The notes under the pieces are model-generated. The model was given only the letters and a program-made list of their open reading frames with translations, had not been told where the DNA came from and searched no databases. 64,000 nucleotides of DNA from Herminiimonas sp. (lineage in GTDB: Bacteria > Pseudomonadota > Gammaproteobacteria > Burkholderiales > Burkholderiaceae_D). The translations under genes and the position numbers were made by a program. The stretch lies in NCBI GenBank assembly GCA_027310305.1, contig DAIDBD010000007.1:124001-188000 (forward strand), written 5' to 3'. How positions within the stretch are numbered: position 1 is the stretch's first letter; each line of letters starts with the position of its first letter. Shown piece after piece: positions 9,084 through 17,915 of the stretch.

Positions 9084-9463
9084 GCACGCACTTCGTCGGC
9101 GAGGGCAACATCGGTTCCGCGCCGGAGTACCGCGAATTCCCCAACGGCAACGACGACCCGCGCCGGCTGCTGCGCCTGAACGTCTATTTCGATAACCCCA
9201 TCCCGAAGAAGGATGGCGAATATGAGGACCGCGGCGGCTTCTGGGCGCCGGTGGAACTGTGGCATCGTGATGCCGAGCACTGGCAGTCGCTGTACCAGAA
9301 GGGCATGCGCGTGCTGGTTGAAGGCCGTACCGTGCGCGACGAATGGGAGGATGCCGACGACAACGAGCGCGTCACCTTCAAGATCGAGGCCCGGCGCGTC
9401 GGCATCCTGCCGTACCGCCTCGAGGCGGTGACGCTCGGCGCCAAGCCGGCCGTGGGCCAGTGA
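9080..9463 (+). CDS. ssb: Single-stranded DNA-binding protein, ICE type
   Basis: ATG at 9080: MSTHFVGEGNIGSAPEYREFPNGNDDPRRLLRLNVYFDNPIPKKDGEYEDRGGFWAPVELWHRDAEHWQSLYQKGMRVLVEGR. Confidence 0.85.
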   Translation: MSTHFVGEGNIGSAPEYREFPNGNDDPRRLLRLNVYFDNPIPKKDGEYEDRGGFWAPVELWHRDAEHWQSLYQKGMRVLVEGRTVRDEWEDADDNERVTFKIEARRVGILPYRLEAVTLGAKPAVGQ

Positions 9464-9518
9464 TCAAGCATCGCGAGCGGCTGTAGCAACCGTCAGACGC
9501 CCGCCGTGCTCCAGTGGG

Positions 9519-9535
9519 CTATCCCCTGGGGATAG
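9519..9535. repeat. Palindrome CTATCCCCTGGGGATAG (copy 3)
   Basis: Identical to 7542-7558, in ssb-topB intergenic region. Confidence 0.7.
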
Positions 9536-9749
9536 TTCCACTGCGGTCCACCGAGTTTCAGGCCGCCCTCCCAACACGAATCGCCCGTCCCTCACATTGC
9601 CGCGACCCACACCTACCACTGCGGCAACCATTCCTCAGCCGATCACAATTCGGTGTCCATGCCATCCGGCTTCCTTGCTGCAGGTCTCATCTGGCCCAGC
9701 CATGCTGTTGTCCATCCGATGAACTGCACATTCCCGAGGAGGCTTCAAC

Positions 9750-11765
9750 ATGCGCGTGTTCCTATGCGAGAAGCCTTCGCAAGGCAAGGACATCGCCCGC
9801 GTGCTGGGGGCCGGCCAGCGTGGTTCCGGCTGCTACAGTGACACGGGTATCGTCGTGACCTGGTGCATCGGTCATCTGGTCGAAGCGGTTCCTCCCGAGG
9901 GCTACGACGAGCGCTACAAGCGCTGGGCCATCGAGCAACTGCCCATCATTCCCGAGCGCTGGCACGTCGAGCCCAAGGCAGCGACCGCCGCGCAGTTCAA
10001 GATCGTTAAACAGCTCGTCGGCCAGGCCAGCGAACTGGTGATCGCCACCGATGCCGACCGCGAAGGCGAGATGATCGCCCGCGAGATCATCGAGTTGTGC
10101 GGCTACCGCGGGCCGATCCAACGCCTGTGGCTGTCGGCGCTCAACGATGCGTCGATCCGCAAGGCACTGGGCGCGCTGAAGCCATCGGCCGAGACGCTCC
10201 CGCTGTACTACTCAGCCTTGGCCCGTTCGCGTGCCGACTGGCTGATCGGTATGAACCTGAGCCGGTTGTTTACGCTACTGGGACGACAGGCCGGCTACAC
10301 CGGTGTGCTGTCGGTGGGCCGGGTGCAAACGCCGACGCTGAAGCTGGTGGTGGATCGAGACCGCGAGATCGCACGCTTCGTCTCCGTACCGTTCTGGGCG
10401 ATCGAGGTCACACTGTCTCACGCTGGCCAGTCCTTCATCGCAAGTTGGACGCCACCTCAGGGTTGTACAGACGATGCCGGCCGCTGCCTGCAACAGCCGG
10501 TCGCCCAGCAGGCCGCGGAACGCATGCCCGCCGCCAGCGGGGCCCATGTGGTGTCGGTCGAGACGGAGCGCGTTCGCGAAGGTCCGCCGCTGCCGTTCGA
10601 CCTGGGCACGCTGCAGGAGGTGTGTTCCAAGCAGTTGGGCCTGGACGTGCAGGAGACGCTGGACATCGCCCAGGCGCTGTATGAGACGCACAAGGCGACG
10701 ACCTATCCGCGCTCCGACTCGGGCTACCTACCCGAGAGCATGCTGGCCGAGGTGCCGACCGTTCTCGACAGCCTGGTCAAGACCGATCCCGGCCTGCGCC
10801 CGTTGATTGACCGCTTGGACCCGACCCAGCGCTCGCGCGCCTGGAACGACGGCAAAGTCACGGCGCACCACGGCATTATCCCAACGCTGGAGCCCGCCAA
10901 CCTGTCGGCCATTAATGAGAAGGAACTGGCCGTCTACCGACTGATCCGCGCGCATTACCTGGCGCAGTTTCTGCCCCACCACGAGTTCGACCGGACAGTG
11001 GCGCAGCTCGCTTGCGGCGGGCAGTCGCTGCTGGCCGTGGGCAAGCAGATCGCCGTGGCCGGCTGGCGCCAGGTGCTGACGGCGCCGGAGGAGAGTGATG
11101 CGGATAACGACGACGCCCCCCGCAGCCAGGTGCTGCCGGCGCTGCGAGCCGGCTTGTCCTGCCAGGTTGGCCACGTCGATCTGAAGGCGCTCAAGACCCT
11201 GCCGCCCAAGCCCTACACGCAGGGCGAACTGGTCAAGGCCATGAAGGGCGTCGCTAAACTCGTCACCGACCCGCGCCTGAAGCAGAAGCTCAAGGAGACG
11301 ACGGGCATCGGCACCGAAGCGACGCGCGCCAACATCATCGGCGGCCTGCTCGGCCGCGGCTATCTTCTGAAGAATGGCCGTGCCATCCGTGCCTCGGATG
11401 CCGCCTTCACCTTGATTGACACCGTGCCGGCCGCCATTGCCGATCCGGGCACGACGGCGGTCTGGGAGCAGGCGCTGGGCATGATCGAAGCCGGCCAGAT
11501 GACGCTGGACACCTTCATCGCCAAGCAATCCGCCTGGGTGGCCCAGCTCGTGCAGCAGTACAGCGGCGCAACGCTCGCCATCAAGCTGCCGCCTTCGCCA
11601 TCTTGTCCGCAGTGCGGCGCGCCGATGCGCCAGCGTACCGGCAAGAACGGCGCTTTCTGGTCGTGCAGCCGTTACCCGGATTGCAAGGGAACGCAACCGG
11701 TCGATAGCTCGACAGGCAAGCGCGGTACGCCGCGCAAGCAGCGGGCTTCCCGCAATGCGTCCTGA
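9750..11765 (+). CDS. topB: DNA topoisomerase III
   Basis: 671 aa; MRVFLCEKPSQGKDIARVLGA, DADREGEMIAREI, TYPRSDSGYLP, C-terminal zinc ribbon CPQCGAPMRQRTGKNGAFWSCSRYPDC. Confidence 0.95.
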   Translation: MRVFLCEKPSQGKDIARVLGAGQRGSGCYSDTGIVVTWCIGHLVEAVPPEGYDERYKRWAIEQLPIIPERWHVEPKAATAAQFKIVKQLVGQASELVIATDADREGEMIAREIIELCGYRGPIQRLWLSALNDASIRKALGALKPSAETLPLYYSALARSRADWLIGMNLSRLFTLLGRQAGYTGVLSVGRVQTPTLKLVVDRDREIARFVSVPFWAIEVTLSHAGQSFIASWTPPQGCTDDAGRCLQQPVAQQAAERMPAASGAHVVSVETERVREGPPLPFDLGTLQEVCSKQLGLDVQETLDIAQALYETHKATTYPRSDSGYLPESMLAEVPTVLDSLVKTDPGLRPLIDRLDPTQRSRAWNDGKVTAHHGIIPTLEPANLSAINEKELAVYRLIRAHYLAQFLPHHEFDRTVAQLACGGQSLLAVGKQIAVAGWRQVLTAPEESDADNDDAPRSQVLPALRAGLSCQVGHVDLKALKTLPPKPYTQGELVKAMKGVAKLVTDPRLKQKLKETTGIGTEATRANIIGGLLGRGYLLKNGRAIRASDAAFTLIDTVPAAIADPGTTAVWEQALGMIEAGQMTLDTFIAKQSAWVAQLVQQYSGATLAIKLPPSPSCPQCGAPMRQRTGKNGAFWSCSRYPDCKGTQPVDSSTGKRGTPRKQRASRNAS

Positions 11766-11972
11766 CGCCGACGAATCCCCGCGCCACGCCGGCCGTTTCC
11801 TACGGCGGGGCCAACCTCCCGCATCCAGCGGGACTCCCCAGCACACGCATCCTTCTGCAACGGTGTGCGCGTCTCGCTGCCCCGCGACGGGTCCGCGAGA
11901 CGAGAAGGTCGCTCCTCCGCGAATCGCCTCTGCCGCGATTCCATTGATCGAGGTGCTCCCGTTGATGACGAT

Positions 11973-12024
11973 GGGTCTCCTGACGGCTGGCAGGCTTGTG
12001 TCGTTGCGAGCCGTCAGGAGACCC
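11973..12024. repeat. Perfect 16-bp inverted repeat (GGGTCTCCTGACGGCT / AGCCGTCAGGAGACCC)
   Basis: Arms 11973-11988 and 12009-12024, 20-nt loop, noncoding. Confidence 0.8.
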
Positions 12025-12349
12025 CTCGGGTCGACGGTATTCGGTGCCGGTGCCCGCCGGCGGAATAACGGGCTCCCTTTGTGCGCGGATGTGTGCCTAA
12101 GGATGTCGACCCCAGCCACGACACGGGTCGGGTGCGATTGCTGACGCAGCGAGCGGCTTTGACGACGGCCGGGACTGCCACAGCCCACAGGTGGTTTCTC
12201 TCCTCTCCGGCTGAAGGCTCAAGGGCCTTTGGCCTGTTGGTCTATGCCTGATCCCGATCCGCATTACACCAGGTCAAAGTGGCTTGGGCGCGATGCGCAT
12301 TCCCCAAAGACGCCGATGACGTGTCGCGTTCATCCTGCGGCCATGTGTT

Positions 12350-12454
12350 GCTGACGGTCGTCAGCACCATGCCCTGGCAGCTCCGGTCTTCAAGGCTGCA
12401 ACGCGGTCCGCCGTGTGGATCGAACCAGTCCGCTTCGCATCGCTCACCGCGGAC
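12350..12454 (+). ncRNA. Structured leader element, copy A (four stems)
   Basis: GCTGAC/GTCAGC 12350-12365; GCAGCT/GGCTGC 12377-12399; ACGCGG/CCGTGT 12401-12416; GTCCGC/GCGGAC 12428-12454. Confidence 0.55.
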
Positions 12455-12555
12455 GAGCGTCTTCATGACGCCGATGCCGTTCGTGTTCAACCCCTCGGGA
12501 GGTATTCGCTCCCGACTGGGTGCGGCTTCTCCCGGCCCTTCAACCAGGAGAACCC

Positions 12556-12807
12556 ATGTCCATTGCATCCACCTCGACGTCCCTGAGCACTGCCCAGGCC
12601 CGCGCCGAAGCCATTGGCTATCTGGCCCTGGCCTACACCGGCAAACGCCTGCCGCTGCAGGTACGCCACAGCGCCGCCGGCCACTACATCGGCACCGCCG
12701 ATGAAGACGGCCCGGTGTCCCGAGAGTCCGTCGAGTACTTCCGTTCGCAGCACGTCGCCGACCACGCCCTGGCAACAGGCCGCTGGCAGCAACGCATCCA
12801 TCCCTGA
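12556..12807 (+). CDS. Hypothetical small ICE accessory protein
   Basis: ATG 12556 with upstream AGGAG: MSIASTSTSLSTAQARAEAIGYLALAYTGKRLPLQV. Confidence 0.65.
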   Translation: MSIASTSTSLSTAQARAEAIGYLALAYTGKRLPLQVRHSAAGHYIGTADEDGPVSRESVEYFRSQHVADHALATGRWQQRIHP

Positions 12808-12831
12808 CTTCCACTCACCAGGAGCCATTTC

Positions 12832-13224
12832 ATGAACCAGTCTTTGCCCCAAGACGTACTTGATCAGATCACCGCGGAAGAACGGCATTTCGCCGAAGCT
12901 CCGCAGGCCTTCTTCGAAGCGTGGAAGCGCGGCGCGGAAATCGCCGGTCCCGAATGGTTTGGCGACGGCACGCCCGAAGGTCTGCAGCGCGCCACCAGCA
13001 AGTGGGATCTGTGTCCCAAGGTGCTGTTGCTCAACGACGCCCTGGATGTCCTCAGCGGCGGCCAGCGCATGTTCTTGTCCGCGATGGTGAGCTTCTACAA
13101 CGCCCGCGAGGGTGGCGCGATGCTCAAGCGCTGCGGATTCGAGGGGCTTTCCGATCTGGGAGGTCTCGATTTTGAGCGCCGCAAGGTCATTGCCGATCTC
13201 GCGCTGAACTACAGCGGTTGGTGA
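12832..13224 (+). CDS. Hypothetical ICE accessory protein
   Basis: 130 aa ORF with AGGAG RBS (MNQSLPQDVLDQITAEERHFAEAPQAFFEAWKRG). Confidence 0.7.
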   Translation: MNQSLPQDVLDQITAEERHFAEAPQAFFEAWKRGAEIAGPEWFGDGTPEGLQRATSKWDLCPKVLLLNDALDVLSGGQRMFLSAMVSFYNAREGGAMLKRCGFEGLSDLGGLDFERRKVIADLALNYSGW

Positions 13225-13266
13225 CGCCGATCCGCTTGTCCGCCACCCGTTCCATTTTTCACCCAT

Positions 13267-13302
13267 GAGGGACATGCGCCTCTATGCGAGGCCGTGTCCC
13301 TC
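13267..13302 (+). promoter_or_regulatory. Long hairpin in leader of downstream gene
   Basis: GAGGGACA (13267-13274)/TGTCCCTC (13295-13302) with inner GCCTC/GAGGC. Confidence 0.5.
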
Positions 13303-13388
13303 CTTGTTCTCGACATCTCTTCAACCACCCGCTGGGGCTTGCTCCCCAGCCGGGGAATGGGCTCCACTTCCTCCTATGGAGAAAACTC

Positions 13389-14105
13389 ATGTCCCCGAAT
13401 TCCAACCCTTTCGTCCGCGGCTACCAGAACCTGCGCATCGAACGCTCGTTGTGCATCACCTTCGAGGATGACTGCCCACCGGTCTGGCGACCGCTGCATC
13501 CCAGCCAAGCGCATCTGGCCGATGAGCAGGTCGCGCTCTTTCCCTGCATCTTCGGCAATGATTTTGCGCTGATCACCGAAGGCCAGGACGTTCCCGATGA
13601 TCTGGATGCCCAATGCCAGACCGACGGCGTGGTGCGTACCGTGGTCTACGCCGTCAGCGGCGACGATTTCGGCCAGCCCGTCCACGTCGGCGACACCTAC
13701 TCGGAGAAAGCCGCACAGGAAGTCGTGCGGCGCCTGAGCTTCGAGACGGGCTTCTACAGCCGGTGCTGGGAGATCAGCAGTGCCCATCTCACCGCCGACG
13801 CAGGCCGATTTCTCGCCGATCTGGCGGACATCGCCACGCCGAGCGGTTTTCTGTTCGTCGCCTTCCGCATCCCGTACAGCCCCGCGATCGGCGTGAAGCT
13901 GATCGCCACCCCCTGGACGGATGCGAACCTGCAGCATGTCGAGGGCATTACTGCCGAAGAGCTGCGGCAGGAGCACCGGGCCAAGGGCATGCCGGAGTCC
14001 CTCGTGGAAGTGCTGCACCTGGCTGCACTCGCCGACGTTCGCATGCTGGTGTTCGATGCCGATGCGCCGGTGCTGGACGGATTGCCCTTGTACGACGACG
14101 AGTAG
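13389..14105 (+). CDS. Hypothetical ICE accessory protein
   Basis: ATG 13389: MSPNSNPFVRGYQNLRIERSLCITFEDDCPPVWRPL. Confidence 0.7.
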   Translation: MSPNSNPFVRGYQNLRIERSLCITFEDDCPPVWRPLHPSQAHLADEQVALFPCIFGNDFALITEGQDVPDDLDAQCQTDGVVRTVVYAVSGDDFGQPVHVGDTYSEKAAQEVVRRLSFETGFYSRCWEISSAHLTADAGRFLADLADIATPSGFLFVAFRIPYSPAIGVKLIATPWTDANLQHVEGITAEELRQEHRAKGMPESLVEVLHLAALADVRMLVFDADAPVLDGLPLYDDE

Positions 14106-14217
14106 TCCCTTGCGAGCCCTCATGCGGGGCTCTTCCTTTTCATGGAACGTGGTGGCGACAGGTTGCCGATTCCAGGACGACGGGCGCCCACGCCTGCCGC
14201 ACGCTTCCCGCATGTTC

Positions 14218-14283
14218 GCTGGCGTAGCCGGCAGCATGCCCAGGCAGTTGAGACCTTCGAGACTGCGGTGCGGTTCGCCGCGC
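14218..14283 (+). ncRNA. Structured leader element, copy B
   Basis: GCTGGC/GCCGGC 14218-14232; GCAGT/ACTGC 14244-14266; GTGCGG/CCGCGC 14268-14283; shares CAGCATGCCCAGG core with copy C. Confidence 0.5.
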
Positions 14284-14388
14284 TGGTTGTTTCTTTCACC
14301 GGACGTATGCCGCGTCCTTCCACCTCACCCGCAAGGGACATACCTCCCTTGCGGGCGGGAGTCCCTTGGTTGCCACAAGGAGTCTCCT

Positions 14389-15186
14389 ATGGATACCCAA
14401 GCCATCCGCGCACAGATGCCGACGCTCGTTCGCGGCCATGTGCCTTCCAACGTCCGCAGCTTCAAGTTCAACATCTTCGACGGCCAGCCCAAGGTTTCGA
14501 CGCTGGGCTTCCACATCGATCCCAAACCCTTCGAGGGCAAGGTCATCGCCACCACCGACGACGCCATCGTCGTCAAGACGGGACGAGCCGAATTCGCGGT
14601 GCTCGACCGGGCGCTCGTGACCGCGGTGCCAGACGAGGGCGCCAAGGTGCAGGTCGAACCCTACGCCCGACGCCGCTTTGACGGCCTGCGCGCGGACACG
14701 CCCGAGGAAGAGACTGCATTCACTGCCGACGGCAAGCCGTACACGGTGCAGCGGTTCGTGCTCGGTTCCGCGCCGGCGAAGTTGCCAATCCCCGTGCCTC
14801 GCTGCCCCGAGCTGCAGGAGCTGATCCAGCAGATGGAGCAGTTGCCCGCACCCGACGGCTTCCGGCGCATCACCCACCTGCTGGTGGATGCCGGCGCGCG
14901 GGACTTCACCTGGGTCGATCCGCTGCCCAAGGACATCATCGCGACCCCGCCGGCCATTGGCGTCACTGTGGCCACGGCGAAGTTCCAGGGGCGCGTCACC
15001 GTGTCGTACGAGCGCGGACTCGATCTGTACGCGGTGGAACTGCACCGCGACGGCGAGCTGGTTGATCGGGTCGACGAAGTGTTCTTCGACTCTCTCGGCG
15101 GGACGCTGGAACGGCTGATCGACGACGGGAACTGGCGGCGCATTCGCGTGCAATGCCTGTCTGTTCGCAAGCTTGTTCGGCACTGA
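14389..15186 (+). CDS. Hypothetical ICE accessory protein
   Basis: ATG 14389 (MDTQAIRAQMPTLVRGHVPSNVRSFKFNIFDG), 265 aa. Confidence 0.7.
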   Translation: MDTQAIRAQMPTLVRGHVPSNVRSFKFNIFDGQPKVSTLGFHIDPKPFEGKVIATTDDAIVVKTGRAEFAVLDRALVTAVPDEGAKVQVEPYARRRFDGLRADTPEEETAFTADGKPYTVQRFVLGSAPAKLPIPVPRCPELQELIQQMEQLPAPDGFRRITHLLVDAGARDFTWVDPLPKDIIATPPAIGVTVATAKFQGRVTVSYERGLDLYAVELHRDGELVDRVDEVFFDSLGGTLERLIDDGNWRRIRVQCLSVRKLVRH

Positions 15187-15250
15187 CCGCTACGTGACTT
15201 CCCGTCTTCGCGGCGGGAAGTCCTTCTTCCCTTTCCCTGGAGATCAATCC

Positions 15251-15616
15251 ATGTCCATTCGATTCAAAGGCTCGGACTTGCGGCCCGTGCTCGCCGAAGC
15301 GGCGGTCAACCAATGTCGCATCATCCTGGTCAAGGACCAGGGCGTGTATTTCCTGGCCGAGCGCGGCGAGCGTCGGCTCGACGGACGCCATAAGCTCATC
15401 GCCTACGCCGTCGGCTGCAATCCGGATATCGATACGTTCGATGACTGGTGGGAGCTGGCGCGCGCCGAATTCGGTGGCGACGACTTCGGCGAGTTCTTCG
15501 ATCCGCACGATGGCGTTTTCCCGCTCATCCTGAACGGTGAGGGCGACCTCGAGGTGTCTGCCACGGCAACGCACCTGTCGCTACAGGCCGTGACTCCTAC
15601 GCAGCGCGGCAACTGA
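15251..15616 (+). CDS. DUF3085-like ICE protein
   Basis: MSIRFKGSDLRPVLAEAAVNQCRIILVKDQGVYFLAERGERR...GGDDFGEFF. Confidence 0.75.
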   Translation: MSIRFKGSDLRPVLAEAAVNQCRIILVKDQGVYFLAERGERRLDGRHKLIAYAVGCNPDIDTFDDWWELARAEFGGDDFGEFFDPHDGVFPLILNGEGDLEVSATATHLSLQAVTPTQRGN

Positions 15617-15757
15617 CTGTCTGCCATTCCCAGCCCCCGCTCCGGGGGCGTCTCTCTTTCCGTACCGCGGCCCTCGCCGCGTGCTCGCGCTCGTCTCCAG
15701 CCCCGTCCTGGGCCACCCCTGCCGGCAACCGCCGGCCCCTGCCTGGAGATACCTCGC

Positions 15758-16600
15758 ATGCGCGACCCGTTCAAGATCGATCAGCCGACCTGCATCAGCT
15801 TCAGCGGCGGGCGCACCAGTGCCTACATGCTCTGGCGCGTGCTGCAGGCCAACGGTGGTTTGCCCGCGGAAGCGGTGGTCTGCTTCGCCAACACCGGCAA
15901 GGAGGTGGAGGCCACCTTGCGCTTCGTGCGCGACTGCGCCGAGCATTGGCGCGTACCCATCCACTGGCTGGAATACCGGGCGGCGGAGCCGGGTTTCGCG
16001 GTGGTCGATTTCGACACTGCCAGCCGCGAGGGCGAGCCCTTCGAGGCGCTTTCCGAAGCCCGTTCACACCTTCCGAACCCGGTGGCGCGCGGCTGCACCA
16101 CCAGCCTGAAGATCCGGCCGATGCACAGGTTCGTGCGCCGGCTCGGCTGGGCAGAATGGGACCAGTTCATCGGCATCCGCGCGGACGAGCAGCGGCGGGT
16201 GTCAAAGATACGGGCCCGTGGCCATTCCACGGAGTCGACGCGAGAAACCATGTGCATGCCGCTGGCCGAGGCCGGCGTGACCGTGCAGGACGTAGCAGCC
16301 TTCTGGCAGACGCAGTCCTTCGATCTGGAACTGCTGACCGTCAACGGCCGCACGCTCGAAGGCAACTGCGATCTGTGCTTCCTCAAGCCCAGGGGGCAGC
16401 GCCTGGCGCTCATCAAGGCCCGGCCCGAGGCTGCCGTCTGGTGGATTCGGATGGAGTCGCTGAAACTGGCCAGCAAACCCAGTGGAGCGCGGTTCCGTGC
16501 CGACGGCCCGAGCTATGCTGACTTGGCGCACTTCGCAGCCGATCAACGTGACCTGTTCGATCCTGCCGTAGAACCGATCACCTGCTACTGTGGCGACTGA
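15758..16600 (+). CDS. Phosphoadenosine phosphosulfate reductase-like (PP-loop) protein
   Basis: ISFSGGRTSAYMLWRVL PP-loop motif; 280 aa. Confidence 0.85.
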   Translation: MRDPFKIDQPTCISFSGGRTSAYMLWRVLQANGGLPAEAVVCFANTGKEVEATLRFVRDCAEHWRVPIHWLEYRAAEPGFAVVDFDTASREGEPFEALSEARSHLPNPVARGCTTSLKIRPMHRFVRRLGWAEWDQFIGIRADEQRRVSKIRARGHSTESTRETMCMPLAEAGVTVQDVAAFWQTQSFDLELLTVNGRTLEGNCDLCFLKPRGQRLALIKARPEAAVWWIRMESLKLASKPSGARFRADGPSYADLAHFAADQRDLFDPAVEPITCYCGD

Positions 16601-16662
16601 CAGACATGCCATGCCACAGCAGTTTGGTGACGGAATATGCGGCAGACCGCCTCACATTCTGC

Positions 16663-16693
16663 TTGACTCTGGAGTTGGCTCCAAGGTTTATCC
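16663..16693 (+). promoter_or_regulatory. MerR-family-type promoter/operator (19-bp spacer)
   Basis: TTGACT (16663-16668) - CTGGAGTTGGCTCCAAGGT (19 bp, dyad TGGAG-TTGG-CTCCA) - TTATCC (16688-16693). Confidence 0.6.
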
Positions 16694-16763
16694 TGAGATT
16701 GTGATGGGGTGGCGCGCATCCGCGTAGCTGCAACTCATCACAGACATCAACAGGAGCCTCGAA

Positions 16764-17027
16764 ATGACTGCCAAACGCAAAGTCGAAGTGTTCATCGCCG
16801 GCTGCCCGGCCTGCGCCGATGTCGAATCCCTCGTAAAGAGCCTGGCTTGCCCGTCGTGCGAAGTCGATGTGCTCGACATGCATGACATTTCTGTCGCGCA
16901 ACGCGCCAAGGCGCTGGGCGTGCGCTCGGTGCCGGCCGTGACGATCAATGGTCAGCTCGCCGGCTGCTGCGCCGGGCGTGGTGTGGACGAAGCCGGCCTA
17001 CGCGCCGCTGGTCTCGGCCAACCGTGA
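16764..17027 (+). CDS. Thioredoxin/glutaredoxin-like small Cys protein
   Basis: MTAKRKVEVFIAGCPACADVESLVKSLACPSCEVDVLDMHD...GVRSVPAVTINGQLAGCC. Confidence 0.8.
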   Translation: MTAKRKVEVFIAGCPACADVESLVKSLACPSCEVDVLDMHDISVAQRAKALGVRSVPAVTINGQLAGCCAGRGVDEAGLRAAGLGQP

Positions 17028-17049
17028 TGCTGACCAGCACCTATGCTGG

Positions 17050-17580
17050 TCAGTTGTCGGAACTGAGCAGGTATTCCCGTACCAGCTCTCGGGCACGATG
17101 CAGCCGGCTCTTGATCGCACCTGGTTGCTCACCAAGGCGTTCCGCAATTTCCGCGATCGTCAGTTCCTCAAAGTCTCGCAGCAGCACGACTTCAAGGTAG
17201 TGCGCCGGCAATGATTCGAGCGCATGCGCTAGGTCGATTCTCAAGGCCTCATCAGTGCGGCAGGCCAATTGCTGCTCGGCCACCTCGTCTTCCAGTGGCT
17301 CATGCTTGAACATCATGCGTTCGAGCTTACGGCACTCGCGCTTGATGACAGTAAACAGCCACGAGGAAAACGCCATTGCGACTTTCAGGCTTGTGACCTT
17401 GCGCGAGATAATCAGCAGCGATTCCTGAACGGCATCATCCACGTCGCTGGCGTGGCAGTGCCTGCGCGCATAGCGGCGGGCGTCTGCCTGGCAGACCGCG
17501 AGCAGACGGGAGATCGCCGCCGGATCGCCCGTCTGGGCGGCCAGAATGAGGCTCTCCCGTTCGATCACGCCGTCCGCCAT
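17050..17580 (-). CDS. ECF-type RNA polymerase sigma factor
   Basis: 176 aa; region 2 (DVDDAVQESLLIISRKVTSL...FSSWLFTVIKRECRK) and region 4 (LTIAEIAERLGEQPGAIKSRLHRARELVREYL). Confidence 0.92.
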   Translation of the reverse strand: MADGVIERESLILAAQTGDPAAISRLLAVCQADARRYARRHCHASDVDDAVQESLLIISRKVTSLKVAMAFSSWLFTVIKRECRKLERMMFKHEPLEDEVAEQQLACRTDEALRIDLAHALESLPAHYLEVVLLRDFEELTIAEIAERLGEQPGAIKSRLHRARELVREYLLSSDN

Positions 17581-17583
17581 GGC

Positions 17584-17793
17584 TCAGTGCCCCTTGTCGA
17601 GTTTGCGGCCCACCATCGCGCACATCGGGCAAAAGCCCACCAGGCCGGTCATGGCCAGCATGGCGCCCATGATGCCCGCGCCCACGGCCAGATTCGATGT
17701 GCCCCAGTTCATGGCAGCGAACACGAGTGCCATCACGCCCATGACGAGGCGCAGGGCGCGCTCCCAGTTCGGGACATTTTTCACGTAGAACAT
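17584..17793 (-). CDS. DUF2892 (YgaP-like transmembrane) protein
   Basis: MFYVKNVPNWERALRLVMGVMALVFAAMNW...LVGFCPMCAMVGRKLDKGH. Confidence 0.85.
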   Translation of the reverse strand: MFYVKNVPNWERALRLVMGVMALVFAAMNWGTSNLAVGAGIMGAMLAMTGLVGFCPMCAMVGRKLDKGH

Positions 17794-17839
17794 TTCAATC
17801 TCCTTTGACGGTTGCGAGTTCGAGGACATCCCTCACTTG

Positions 17840-17871
17840 CTAAGAGGAATCGAGCCAGCAAAGCGGTTCGC
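17840..17871 (-). promoter_or_regulatory. Candidate ECF promoter P1 (upstream of DUF2892-ecf)
   Basis: Minus strand GCGAACC-N19-TCTTAG, upstream T-tract AAGTTTTTTTC (17879-17889). Confidence 0.7.
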
Positions 17872-17915
17872 AGCCGCCGAAAAAAACTTCATGCGCCCCA
17901 CAGTATGACGCCGCA

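Noticed and set aside
10728-12188. 486-aa minus-strand ORF overlapping topB and the downstream gap
   Set aside because: Antisense to topB for most of its length; the noncoding part includes the 16-bp inverted repeat; no recognisable domain.
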